From NCBI RefSeq assembly GCF_013393185.1, contig NZ_QJQX01000054.1:62001-126000 (forward strand): a DNA stretch of 64,000 bases, written 5' to 3'. How positions within the stretch are numbered: position 1 is the stretch's first letter; every line of letters starts with the position of its first letter. Of the stretch, positions 45,311 through 53,002 are shown piece by piece. The notes beneath the pieces were generated by a model. It did not search any database, was not told where the DNA came from, and was given only the letters and a program-made list of their open reading frames with translations. Source of the stretch: Sphingobium lactosutens. Lineage in GTDB: Bacteria > Pseudomonadota > Alphaproteobacteria > Sphingomonadales > Sphingomonadaceae. Made by a program: the position numbers and the translations under genes.

Positions 45311-45347
45311 AAAAGGCCGCTCCTGGGTTAACCAGAGCGGCCTTTTT
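45311..45347 (+). terminator. Bidirectional terminator
   Basis: AAAAGGCCGCTC (45311-45322) and GAGCGGCCTTTTT (45335-45347), with inner CTGG/CCAG pairing. T-runs on both strands make it fit both the mini-ORF unit (plus) and pspC (minus, stop at 45394). Confidence 0.9.
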
Positions 45348-45393
45348 ACTTTACGACGACTTTGGAACGGGGCGGCCAGTGGCCGGGAAGGCA

Positions 45394-45579
45394 TCAGCCT
45401 TCCGCCAGCCAGCCGGCGAGCAGATAGGCCACGACACCGATCGGGCCCAGCGCGCAGAGCGTCAGCAGGACCAGCGCGACGCGGATCAGCGTGACGTCCA
45501 GGCCGGTGCGGTTGGCGATGCCCGCGCACACGCCCATGATCTTTCCGTTGCGGCGGTCGAGGGTGAAGCTGTTGTTCAT
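45394..45579 (-). CDS. pspC: PspC domain protein
   Basis: A 61-residue membrane protein with the PspC signature: LDRRNGKIMGVCAGIANRTG, then two hydrophobic segments. PspC domains sense envelope stress in phage-shock systems. It follows a 34-residue ORF, and a sigma-54-type promoter precedes the pair, as in psp operons, but pspA, pspB and pspF are not in this window. Confidence 0.9.
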   Translation of the reverse strand: MNNSFTLDRRNGKIMGVCAGIANRTGLDVTLIRVALVLLTLCALGPIGVVAYLLAGWLAEG

Positions 45580-45628
45580 GAGTCTGGCCTTCTGCTTGGA
45601 TATGTTCTGATGGGGGAGGGGGAGCCGA

Positions 45629-45733
45629 TCAGGCGATCGGCACCACCGGGACGGCCGCTGCGACGAACAGGCTGGCGAACATGACGGCGCCGACGAGGGC
45701 GAAGGCGGCGTTCTGGAACTTGGCGATGGACAT
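45629..45733 (-). CDS. 34-residue small membrane protein upstream of pspC
   Basis: ATG at 45733 with GGGAG nine bases upstream. The peptide begins MSIAKFQNAAFALVGAVMF, then ASLFVAAAVPVVPIA: one membrane helix or signal-like segment. It has no named family. It lies 49 bases before pspC and first after the sigma-54-type promoter. Confidence 0.65.
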   Translation of the reverse strand: MSIAKFQNAAFALVGAVMFASLFVAAAVPVVPIA

Positions 45734-45790
45734 GATATCTACTCCCTGGCGTGTGGCGGCCGGACCATCCGGCCTTGATGCCAGGCGATA

Positions 45791-45808
45791 ATGCAGAGAG
45801 CGTGCCAA
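45791..45808 (-). promoter_or_regulatory. Sigma-54-type (-24/-12) promoter
   Basis: On the minus strand TTGGCACG-CTCT-CTGCAT, with GG and GC ten bases apart as sigma-54 requires. The predicted transcript begins near 45780, about 47 bases before the ATG at 45733. The activator is not in the window. Confidence 0.7.
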
Positions 45809-45868
45809 TTTGTATTTTTGGCGGAAATGCGTGGATTTTGAGAAATTGGCCCGACATGGCGTGCGTGA

Positions 45869-45893
45869 AAAATTCTGGCTGTTGGGAAATTTT
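45869..45893. promoter_or_regulatory. Possible enhancer site of the sigma-54 promoter
   Basis: AAAATT (45869-45874), 13-base gap, AATTTT (45888-45893): an inverted repeat about 65-90 bases upstream of the -24 element, the range used by PspF-like activators. Weak evidence by itself. Confidence 0.35.
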
Positions 45894-45926
45894 GCCGTGA
45901 CTTGGTGAAAATGTCGAAGGCATTGG

Positions 45927-46328
45927 ATGGTTGAGACTTTTCTATTCGTCTACGGCACCCTGCGCGCCGGTTTCGACGGCCCGATGGCACGGCGCTTGCG
46001 GCGCGAGGCGCGGCATGTCGGACCGGCCCGGGCGACGGGCGCGCTTTATTGGGTTGCGGATTATCCCGGTTTCGTGCCGGAAGGCGACGGGCGGGTGGCT
46101 GGCGACCTGTTCGCGCTGGACAACGCTGCGGCGACGCTCGGCTGGCTCGACCTCTATGAGGAATGCGCGCCGTCTTTCCCGGCGCCGCACGAATATCGGC
46201 GGGAACGGATGGCGGTGGCCGGGCCGGAGGGACCGGTCGAGGCGTGGGTCTATGTCTATGCGCGCGCGACGGCTGGATTGGAGCGGATCATAAGCGGGGA
46301 CTTTCTGTCGGACGGCCAGAGCGGATGA
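45927..46328 (+). CDS. Gamma-glutamylcyclotransferase-like protein
   Basis: A 133-residue protein of the AIG2/GGCT fold with the signature FVYGTLR near the N-terminus and DLYEECAP carrying the conserved Glu. May release 5-oxoproline from gamma-glutamyl peptides or amines; the substrate is unknown. Divergent from the pspC pair, sharing its intergenic space. Confidence 0.88.
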   Translation: MVETFLFVYGTLRAGFDGPMARRLRREARHVGPARATGALYWVADYPGFVPEGDGRVAGDLFALDNAAATLGWLDLYEECAPSFPAPHEYRRERMAVAGPEGPVEAWVYVYARATAGLERIISGDFLSDGQSG

Positions 46329-46510
46329 TTTATCCGCCGTCGCTCCGGCCCTGATCCGATCGCGCGTCTGTCGCCTGTCAGGAGCGCGCGATCCCGGTTC
46401 AAGGACGGGATGACCGAGGCGATGATGGGAGGCGACCAGTTTTTGTCATTGGATAGGTCGAGCACCATTCCTGATTGCGGACATGGCCCGGCGCTGCAAT
46501 ATCTTCTGCT

Positions 46511-46681
46511 ATGGCGACCGTGGCAATCGTATTGATGATATTCTTTGTGGCGTTCGGAAGCGCCATTTTCCTAACTCGCCGCTGGAATGCTGCCGTTAGC
46601 ATCCTTGGTGGCCTAGGGGTTGGGGTGGCATGTTGGGCCATCGCCTCAGTTGGCATGTTCGTATGGTTCGCTAATAGCTAA
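46511..46681 (+). CDS. Small two-helix membrane protein
   Basis: A 56-residue frame starting MATVAIVLMIFFVAFGSAIF, with a second helix ILGGLGVGVACWAIASVGMF. No named family. The region 46440-46970 is visibly richer in A and T than its surroundings, hinting at recent gain. No strong ribosome site, so translation is uncertain. Confidence 0.45.
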   Translation: MATVAIVLMIFFVAFGSAIFLTRRWNAAVSILGGLGVGVACWAIASVGMFVWFANS

Positions 46682-46773
46682 TCCACCACTGCGCGCGAAT
46701 TTGGACCAAAATTGGACGATCCGTAGCTTCTCAGAATTTTCTTTAACCTGCCATAGGCGCGTAGTTACCCGCG

Positions 46774-46968
46774 ATGATTCTCATCATTTTGTTAATTTCG
46801 CTGGCGCTGCTCATCTGCAACGCAACGTATTGCGCCGCAAAAATGATTTATGATTTCAAACGCGTAGAGCGGGCTTCCGGTGTATGGGGACTCCTTGCCT
46901 TCACCGGCTCGCTTATAGCGCTAAGTGGCTTCGTCTCGGCACTGCTTGCAAGTCTAGCTCACCTCTAA
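46774..46968 (+). CDS. Small two-helix membrane protein
   Basis: A 64-residue frame (MILIILLISLALLICNATYC, polar middle KMIYDFKRVERASG, second helix LLAFTGSLIALSGFVSALLA). Similar layout to the frame at 46511 and in the same AT-richer patch. Not recognised; upstream ribosome site weak. Confidence 0.45.
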   Translation: MILIILLISLALLICNATYCAAKMIYDFKRVERASGVWGLLAFTGSLIALSGFVSALLASLAHL

Positions 46969-46993
46969 CCGCCAATCTCAAATCGACCATATT

Positions 46994-47073
46994 CCGTCAC
47001 CCCAGCGAAAGCTGGGATCTCAGGCCAAGTCGCGCAACCTCGCCTGAGACCCCAGCCTTCGCTGGGGTGACGG
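46994..47073. repeat. Paired REP-type palindromes
   Basis: CCGTCACCCCAGCG (46994-47007) pairs with CGCTGGGGTGACGG (47060-47073) across a spacer containing CTCAGGC/GCCTGAG arms. Each half is also a small hairpin (CCCAGCGAAAGCTGGG). It is a REP doublet of the kind common in sphingomonad intergenic DNA. Confidence 0.8.
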
Positions 47074-47134
47074 CCAAAAAGAACAGCCGACAGTCCCCTT
47101 CCTACCCAACGCGGATGCGGGGTGGAGGATGGGG

Positions 47135-47245
47135 TCAGGGAAGGGGATTGACGCTGAGCAGCGTGTAGATGCCGATCAAGGCCCCGCCGCCGACAAAGCC
47201 AAACAGGAAACGGCGAATATCCGGCCAGAAGTCGGGACGTTCCAT
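47135..47245 (-). CDS. 36-residue small membrane protein
   Basis: ATG at 47245 with GGGAAGAAG upstream. The peptide (MERPDFWPDIRRFLFGFVGG, then GALIGIYTLLSVNPLP) has a polar start and one helix. Unknown family; plausible because of the ribosome site and membrane-like pattern. Confidence 0.45.
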   Translation of the reverse strand: MERPDFWPDIRRFLFGFVGGGALIGIYTLLSVNPLP

Positions 47246-47610
47246 GGCGCACTTCTTCCCATCGGGATGAGAAGCGGGCGATAGCGGCGCGGCCGGAGGG
47301 CCGCCAGTGACAAATATCGTTAAAGCACCGCATAAAGTGATGCGACAACAAGGAATTGGAGCGCGCTACCTAAAGCAGATTCCGATCCGATTGAAGCGGC
47401 TCGGCTGCTCTAGTTCTTTGTTTTACCGCGTTTTCCGAGCCATCGGCTGTTCCGGCCTGCTCCAGGGAAGCGCACTCCAGATCATCGGGCGGGGCCGCAT
47501 GTCGTGCGATCGCTGCCCATGCTCACCCGACGCGCAGCGATGCCGGCCCATCATTGCCTGTCCCGCTCTCCGGCTGTCGGATGGTTCCCGACCCGGCATC
47601 GCTCCTGGGA
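47246..47610. other. Intergenic region containing a dispersed repeat
   Basis: No gene recognised. It contains the repeat copy at 47409-47477 and a GC-rich stretch of short palindromes (CGATCGC, CGGCCC) up to the bactofilin stop. Nothing else was seen. Confidence 0.5.
47409..47477. repeat. Dispersed hairpin repeat, copy 1
   Basis: TCTAGTTCTTTGTTTTACCG leads into GCGTTTTCCGAGCCATCGGC and TGTTCCGGCCTG. The core CATCGGCTGyTCCGGC and the GCrTTTTC before it recur at 56514-56580, so this is a repeat family. The ATCGGCTG...CGGC core can form a hairpin. Confidence 0.6.
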
Positions 47611-48036
47611 TCAAGCCGCGCTGTCGTTGGCGATCAGCTTCAGCTCCGCTGCCGGAGCATCCTTGTCCCTGTGGGTGAAGCGGCCCTCGATACGGCTGCC
47701 GGCCTCGATCGTGATGCTGGCGTAGCTGATATCGCCGGTGATCCGGGCGCTGCTTTCCACGATCAGTTGCTCCGCCGTGATAGAGCCGTCGACCAGCCCG
47801 GCGAGGCGCGCGCTCTGCGCGATCACATGGCCGGTGATGCGGCTGTCCGGTCCCTGCACCAGCGATGCGCAGCTGATATCGCCCTCGATCGCGCCATCGA
47901 CATGCAGGTCGACCGACGCGGTGAGGTTGCCGTTGATCGTCACGTCGCCGCCGATCAGCGAGAAGGGGGTATGCTTAGCCCCGGTTGCCGACATCGGCGA
48001 AACGGGCCGTGGCGACTTGCTGGACTTGGAGAACAT
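47611..48036 (-). CDS. Bactofilin-family cytoskeletal protein
   Basis: A 141-residue protein with a central beta-helix of short repeats (GDVTINGNL, HVDGAIEGDI, SRITGHVIAQS, GLVDGSITAEQL, SARITGDISYAS), the DUF583/bactofilin pattern. Bactofilins form membrane-bound filaments that place cell-wall enzymes. Its first 62 bases overlap the end of the M23 gene, so the pair is tightly coupled, as in bacA/bacM operons. Confidence 0.92.
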   Translation of the reverse strand: MFSKSSKSPRPVSPMSATGAKHTPFSLIGGDVTINGNLTASVDLHVDGAIEGDISCASLVQGPDSRITGHVIAQSARLAGLVDGSITAEQLIVESSARITGDISYASITIEAGSRIEGRFTHRDKDAPAAELKLIANDSAA

Positions 48037-49186
48037 CCTTGCGGGCCTCGAGGAAAGAACGGGGATTGACGGCCTGGCCGTTCAGCCGGACCTCGAAATG
48101 AAGATGCGGGCCGGTGGAACGGCCGGTCGATCCCATAAGGGCGATCTTCTCTCCGCGCGAGACTTTTTCACCGACATGGGCGGCGAAGCCCGACAGATGG
48201 GCATAGCGGGTCATGATGCCATTGCCATGCTCGACCTCGACGACATTGCCATAGCCCTGGCGCTGGCCGACGAAGCTGACCTTGCCGTCGGCGGCGGCAT
48301 TGATCGGCTGGCCGCGACGGCCGGGGAAGTCGAGTCCGGCATGGAAGGCGGCATGGCCGTTGAAGGGATCGCGGCGATAGCCATAGGAGCTGGACAGCAT
48401 CGGCGTGGTGGTGGGCTTGCCCGACGGAATGGTCAGCAGGCTGCGTTCCAGAAATTCCATCCGCGCCATGGCGTCGGCCAGATTTTCCAGTTCGCCGGTC
48501 ATCGCGCCCTTCTCGCCCTTCCAGGGGACGAAGGGACCGCCCTGGGCGCGGGCGGCGCTGCGGGCGAGCTTGTCGGGGTTGAGGCCGAAGCTGCGGATGG
48601 CGGCGGCCGCCTTGTCGGCGCGGCGCTCGATCGCATGGGTCAGCAGCAGGGCGAAGCGACGCTGGCGTTCCGCAAGCTTGACCAGCGGGGCGGCTTCGGG
48701 GGCCATGCTGATCCTGGCGGCGGACCCGTCCTTTTTATCGGCCTCGTCTTTATCGGCCTCGTCTTTATCGGCCTTTTCGGACCCAAGCAGGTCGGCGCCG
48801 GCCTTGTCGCCATCCTCGGCGCCGAAATGGGTCTTGTAGAGATCGTCCATGAAGTCCTGGCGGGCTTCCAGATCCTGCGCGAGGGTTTCGACCGACTGGC
48901 GATAGCCCTCCACCTTGCTGGCGGCGGTGGCGACCGACTTGCCCTGGGCGCTGAGCGCGGCGCGTTGCTGCGCCACCGAAGCGCTGTTCGCCAGCATCGA
49001 GAGGGTGACGCCGCCCCAGCCGATCAGCGCGGCGGCGGCCAGACAGGCGCCGCCGATCTGCATGCGGCGGGAAATACGGATGAATTTGACCTGACCACCG
49101 GATCGCAGGAAAATCTCCCGCTCAGGACATAGGGCGTTGAGCCGGTCCCGGAGGCCGGCCACCCCCTTCTTCTTCTGATGCGACAA
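47975..49186 (-). CDS. M23 family metalloendopeptidase
   Basis: Inner-membrane peptidoglycan endopeptidase. Taken from the TTG at 49186 (SHQKKKGVAGLRDRL), it has about 403 residues: a basic cytoplasmic start, one membrane helix (IGGACLAAAALIGWGG), a coiled-coil and acidic KADKDEAD repeat stretch, and an M23 domain with intact zinc motifs HAGLDFPG, HLSG and HLHFEV. The start is inferred, since no ATG fits. Partner bactofilin overlaps downstream. Confidence 0.85.
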   Translation of the reverse strand: MSHQKKKGVAGLRDRLNALCPEREIFLRSGGQVKFIRISRRMQIGGACLAAAALIGWGGVTLSMLANSASVAQQRAALSAQGKSVATAASKVEGYRQSVETLAQDLEARQDFMDDLYKTHFGAEDGDKAGADLLGSEKADKDEADKDEADKKDGSAARISMAPEAAPLVKLAERQRRFALLLTHAIERRADKAAAAIRSFGLNPDKLARSAARAQGGPFVPWKGEKGAMTGELENLADAMARMEFLERSLLTIPSGKPTTTPMLSSSYGYRRDPFNGHAAFHAGLDFPGRRGQPINAAADGKVSFVGQRQGYGNVVEVEHGNGIMTRYAHLSGFAAHVGEKVSRGEKIALMGSTGRSTGPHLHFEVRLNGQAVNPRSFLEARKDVLQVQQVATARFADVGNRG

Positions 49187-49343
49187 TTGCGACCCCGCGA
49201 CTTTATTTTCGAGTCGGGCCGGTAGCAAAGCTTTGAAGATCGCGCGAATCTGGTACCCCGGACTCGTGACGAATCGAATGGCGAACGCGGTGAAATGACG
49301 GAATCGGGATTTGGTTCCGTGCTTCTGACAGAATTTTTCACTT

Positions 49344-51641
49344 TTATGGGGATTGCGGCAACCGATGCGCCGGCGTGGCCGCTCGCAGCCGGTCCTCCAC
49401 GGACGAGGCGGGCATGGCGGCGCCGAAATGGAAGCCCTGGCCATAATGGCACCCGCCGGCGCGCAGATAGTCGAGTTGCTGCTGATTCTCCACGCCCTCC
49501 GCGACGGTGCGGATGCCCAGGCTATAGGCCAGGTTGAGCACGGTGCGGACGATCGCGGCATCATCGGGATCGGTTTCCAGGTCGCGCACGAAGCGCTGAT
49601 CGATCTTGATGATGTCGATCGGGAACTGCTTCAGATGGGAGAGGGAGGCGTAGCCGGTTCCGAAATCGTCGAGCGCGATGGCGACGCCGCCGTCGCTCAG
49701 CCGTTGCAGTACGCGGCCCACCCGGTCGGCATTGCGGCCCAGAAACACCGATTCCGTGACCTCCAGTTCGATCATCGACGGCGCCAGGCGAGCCTGTGCC
49801 AGGCGATCGAGCAGCCGGTCGGCAAAATGATCGTCATTGAGGTCCGCGCCGGATACGTTGAAGGCGACATGGCCGAAGGCAAGGCCGGCGTCGCGCCAGC
49901 GGCAGCAGTCGGCGACGATGCCTTCGATCATCTGCGCCGTGATCGCCGGCCCCAGTTCGGGATGTTCGAAGGCGGCCCAGATGTCGCCGGGCATGATCAT
50001 GCCGCCGGCGGCTGTCGGGCAGCGGAACAGCGCTTCGAACCCTTGCAACGCGCCGGTGTCGAGCGCGATCTTGGGCTGGTACCAGGGGATCGGGCGTTCC
50101 TGCGCCAGGATATGGCGGGCGCGGTCCAGCATGGCCGCCTCCCGTTCCCAACTGTCCAGCAATTCGGGGCCGAACAGCGTGGCGCGGCCCCGGCCGCTAT
50201 TCTTGGCATGATAGAGGGCGATGTCGGCATGCTTGATGAGTGCGGCGACGTCATCGCCATGATCGGGGAAGAAGGCGACGCCGATGCTGACCCGGCTTTC
50301 GATCGGCCGGCCGCTATAGCTGAGCGGGGCATGGAGATGTTCGCTGATCCGCGCGAGGATCGGCTGGAGCGCGTCTTCGTCCGGCAGGCGGGTCAGCAGC
50401 ACGGCGAATTCGTCGCCTCCCATGCGCGCGACCAGGTCGCCGGGCCGCAGGGCATGGCGGAGCCGTCCCGCCACCGCGCAGAGCAGGGCGTCGCCAGCGT
50501 CGTGGCCGGCGGTGTCGTTGACGCGCTTGAATTCGTCGAGATCGATCAGGAGGACGGCGGAGATGCTGGTCCGGTCCTCCATCCTGGCCGTCGCCTGGGT
50601 CAGCGCCGCCATGAAATGCGAGCGATTGGCGAGTCCGGTCAGCGCATCGGACATCGCCAGATGCTCCAGATGTTCTTCCGCCTCCTTGCGTTCGGTGATG
50701 TCGACCACGCTCGTCACGAAGCAGGATTCGTCATCGATGACGATCGGGCGGGTCGACAGCAGCGCGTTGCGGATCGCGCCGTCGCCGCGGCGGAGCCGGC
50801 ATTCGAAATTGTCGATCACCTCGCCGCGCAGGAGCCGTTCGAACAATTCGTCGCGGGACGGCAGATCGACATAGGTCCGGTTGACATTGTCGAGACTGCA
50901 ATCCTGCCCGACCGCATAGCCATCGGCCGCGGCGCGGTTCATGCGCAGGACGCTGCCGTCGCGGCGCGTGACCAGCAGCGGCAGCGGCACCGCCATGAAC
51001 ATGCGCTCCAGCGTGTCGCGGCTGTTGGCGAGTGCCGCCTGCGCGGCGTGCGCCAGCCGGCCTGCGGTCCATTCCTGCCGTTGCAGCCGGTTGTTGCGCG
51101 CGATCGCCAGCCACATGCCGCAATGCAGGATCAGCATGGCGAGGACCATGCCCAGCATGGTGTGGGATGCCGGCGCCGGGGCCAGATAGCCGATCAGCAA
51201 GGCAATGCCGCACCCCAGCCCCCCGCCGACATTGCCGCGAAAGCTGGTGGGTACGACGAGGTAGAAGACCAGCGGCAGCATCACCAGGACGAAGACCGCG
51301 ATGTCGCTGCGGGAACTGACCAGGAAGGCGACGCCGATCGCCGTCACCACCTGCCAGGCGAAGCAGATGCGTTCGACCGCGCCGAAACCGGTCATGCGTC
51401 GGCAGAGCGACAGGCAGACGAGCGACCAGAGGACGATCGAGATGCGCGCCGGGACGGCTACCCAGAAATGCGGCGTGCCGGAAAAGCGCCAGTCGCTCAG
51501 CAGAAACAGGCCGTTGAGGAGGGCGGACAGCAGGAAGAGCAGGCGCGCATGGCGGCGATATTCGGGCAGCCGTTCGGCCTGGAAGGCCGATTCCCTTGCG
51601 GGGTCGCGGAACTCGCCGGTAAGGGAGGATAAGAGGGTCAC
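49344..51641 (-). CDS. PAS-GGDEF-EAL c-di-GMP protein
   Basis: A 765-residue protein: a membrane part of about six helices (residues 40-190), a PAS domain (about 220-340), a GGDEF domain with intact MGGDEF and an EAL domain with EALFR, NVSG, EVTES, DDFGTGYASLSHL, KIDQ and AEGVEN. Both synthesis and breakdown of c-di-GMP are possible. GTG at 51641 chosen because it just precedes the membrane part; the frame is open far upstream without family similarity. Confidence 0.88.
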   Translation of the reverse strand: MTLLSSLTGEFRDPARESAFQAERLPEYRRHARLLFLLSALLNGLFLLSDWRFSGTPHFWVAVPARISIVLWSLVCLSLCRRMTGFGAVERICFAWQVVTAIGVAFLVSSRSDIAVFVLVMLPLVFYLVVPTSFRGNVGGGLGCGIALLIGYLAPAPASHTMLGMVLAMLILHCGMWLAIARNNRLQRQEWTAGRLAHAAQAALANSRDTLERMFMAVPLPLLVTRRDGSVLRMNRAAADGYAVGQDCSLDNVNRTYVDLPSRDELFERLLRGEVIDNFECRLRRGDGAIRNALLSTRPIVIDDESCFVTSVVDITERKEAEEHLEHLAMSDALTGLANRSHFMAALTQATARMEDRTSISAVLLIDLDEFKRVNDTAGHDAGDALLCAVAGRLRHALRPGDLVARMGGDEFAVLLTRLPDEDALQPILARISEHLHAPLSYSGRPIESRVSIGVAFFPDHGDDVAALIKHADIALYHAKNSGRGRATLFGPELLDSWEREAAMLDRARHILAQERPIPWYQPKIALDTGALQGFEALFRCPTAAGGMIMPGDIWAAFEHPELGPAITAQMIEGIVADCCRWRDAGLAFGHVAFNVSGADLNDDHFADRLLDRLAQARLAPSMIELEVTESVFLGRNADRVGRVLQRLSDGGVAIALDDFGTGYASLSHLKQFPIDIIKIDQRFVRDLETDPDDAAIVRTVLNLAYSLGIRTVAEGVENQQQLDYLRAGGCHYGQGFHFGAAMPASSVEDRLRAATPAHRLPQSP

Positions 51642-51755
51642 GGTTCGCCTATGCTGCGGCCAGCCAAAAGGATAGGGCGGTACGGTTACTAATTCCCTAA
51701 CCTTTTGAAATATGGCGGTGCATACGGCAGCTTTATGGGGTTGTCGCCCCTCTCC

Positions 51756-51784
51756 TTGACCCGGCAACCGTGCATCGCTATAGC
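51756..51784 (+). promoter_or_regulatory. Sigma-70-type promoter of the str operon
   Basis: TTGACC (51756-51761), 17-base spacer, TATAGC (51779-51784). It predicts a leader of about 200 bases before rpsL. The leader (to 51990) contains a GGGGA/TCCCC hairpin near 51893 and no gene. Confidence 0.75.
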
Positions 51785-51990
51785 GCCGCTCGCCCAGAGG
51801 CCTGCCGTGCGAAGATTCGTCTCCATGCGTCATTTGGCTGGGCAACATTAGAGCTGAACATTGCCGGGTGCTCTTGTGGCTCCAGGGGATATTCATCCCC
51901 GGGGCCTTTGCCGTTTTCGACATGAACATGTCCGGGCGGCACGGAACACGGGAATGATCCGGTAAAGTAACTGAGAAGGTGAAGGGCTTC

Positions 51991-52362
51991 ATGCCAACAA
52001 TCAACCAGCTGGTCCGCAAGGGCCGCGAGCTGCAGAAGACCAAGTCGAAGGTCCCTGCAATGGATGCGAACCCGCAAAAGCGCGGCGTTTGCACCCGCGT
52101 CTATACGACGACCCCGAAGAAGCCGAACTCGGCTCTCCGTAAGGTGGCGAAGGTGCGTCTGGTCAACCAGCGCGAAGTCATCACCTACATTCCGGGTGAA
52201 GGTCACAACCTTCAGGAGCACAGCGTCGTGCTGATCCGTGGCGGCCGCGTACGCGACCTTCCCGGTGTGCGTTACCACGTGCTGCGCGGCGTTCTGGATA
52301 CCCAGGGCGTCAAGGACCGTAAGCAGAGCCGTTCGAAGTACGGCGCGAAGCGTCCGAAGTAA
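51991..52362 (+). CDS. rpsL: 30S ribosomal protein S12
   Basis: Decoding-centre protein, 123 residues. Lys43 in [12 protein letters not shown] is conserved. Position 88, normally Lys in GGRVKDLPG, is Arg here (codon CGC at 52252-52254), the same change that gives streptomycin resistance in E. coli and Mycobacterium. ATG 51991 preferred to the GTG at 51979. First gene of the str operon. Confidence 0.99.
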   Translation: MPTINQLVRKGRELQKTKSKVPAMDANPQKRGVCTRVYTTTPKKPNSALRKVAKVRLVNQREVITYIPGEGHNLQEHSVVLIRGGRVRDLPGVRYHVLRGVLDTQGVKDRKQSRSKYGAKRPK

Positions 52363-52375
52363 GGGAGACTAGAAT

Positions 52376-52846
52376 ATGTCACGTCGTCGTCGCCCCGAAA
52401 AGCGCATCATCCTGCCCGATCCCAAGTTCGGTGACATCGTGCTGTCGAAGTTCATGAACAGCATCATGCAGGACGGCAAGAAGGCCGTTGCTGAATCGAT
52501 CGTCTATGGCGCTCTCGAAACCGTCGAGACCCGCGCCAAGAAGGATCCGATCGGTCTGTTCCATGATGCGCTGAACAATGTGAAGCCCGGCATCGAAGTC
52601 CGCAGCCGCCGTGTCGGCGGTGCGACCTATCAGGTGCCTGTCGAAGTTCGTCCCGAACGTTCGCAGGCCCTGGCGATCCGCTGGCTGATCACCGCCGCGC
52701 GCAACCGCAGCGAAACCACGATGGCCGCGCGCCTGTCGGGTGAACTGCTGGACGCCGCCAACAATCGCGGCAATGCCGTGAAGAAGCGCGAAGACACGCA
52801 CCGCATGGCGGAAGCGAACCGCGCCTTCTCGCACTACCGCTGGTAA
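52376..52846 (+). CDS. rpsG: 30S ribosomal protein S7
   Basis: Primary 16S-binding protein of the 30S head, 156 residues with SRRRRPEKR at the start and the long basic C-terminal helix. 13 bases after rpsL with GGGAGA upstream. A stem AACGGGC/GCCCGTT followed by TTCG at 52849-52875 may attenuate transcription before fusA. Confidence 0.99.
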   Translation: MSRRRRPEKRIILPDPKFGDIVLSKFMNSIMQDGKKAVAESIVYGALETVETRAKKDPIGLFHDALNNVKPGIEVRSRRVGGATYQVPVEVRPERSQALAIRWLITAARNRSETTMAARLSGELLDAANNRGNAVKKREDTHRMAEANRAFSHYRW

Positions 52847-53002
52847 CAACGGGCGGGCGCCGCAGGGTGCCCGTTTCGTCATCTGGTTTCCAAAATCGGT
52901 CCGTTCGCCTTGGGTCTACCCATGGCGGACGGATTGGTTTAGGGGCCACGCGCAGAATTAACGAATCCCCAACCGCCGGCGCGCCGGCAACGGAGAAGCA
53001 TC

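Noticed and set aside
49353..51632. Long open frame antisense to the PAS-GGDEF-EAL gene
   Set aside because: Shadow of a clearly motif-bearing gene; arginine, glutamine and histidine-rich and without any known domain.
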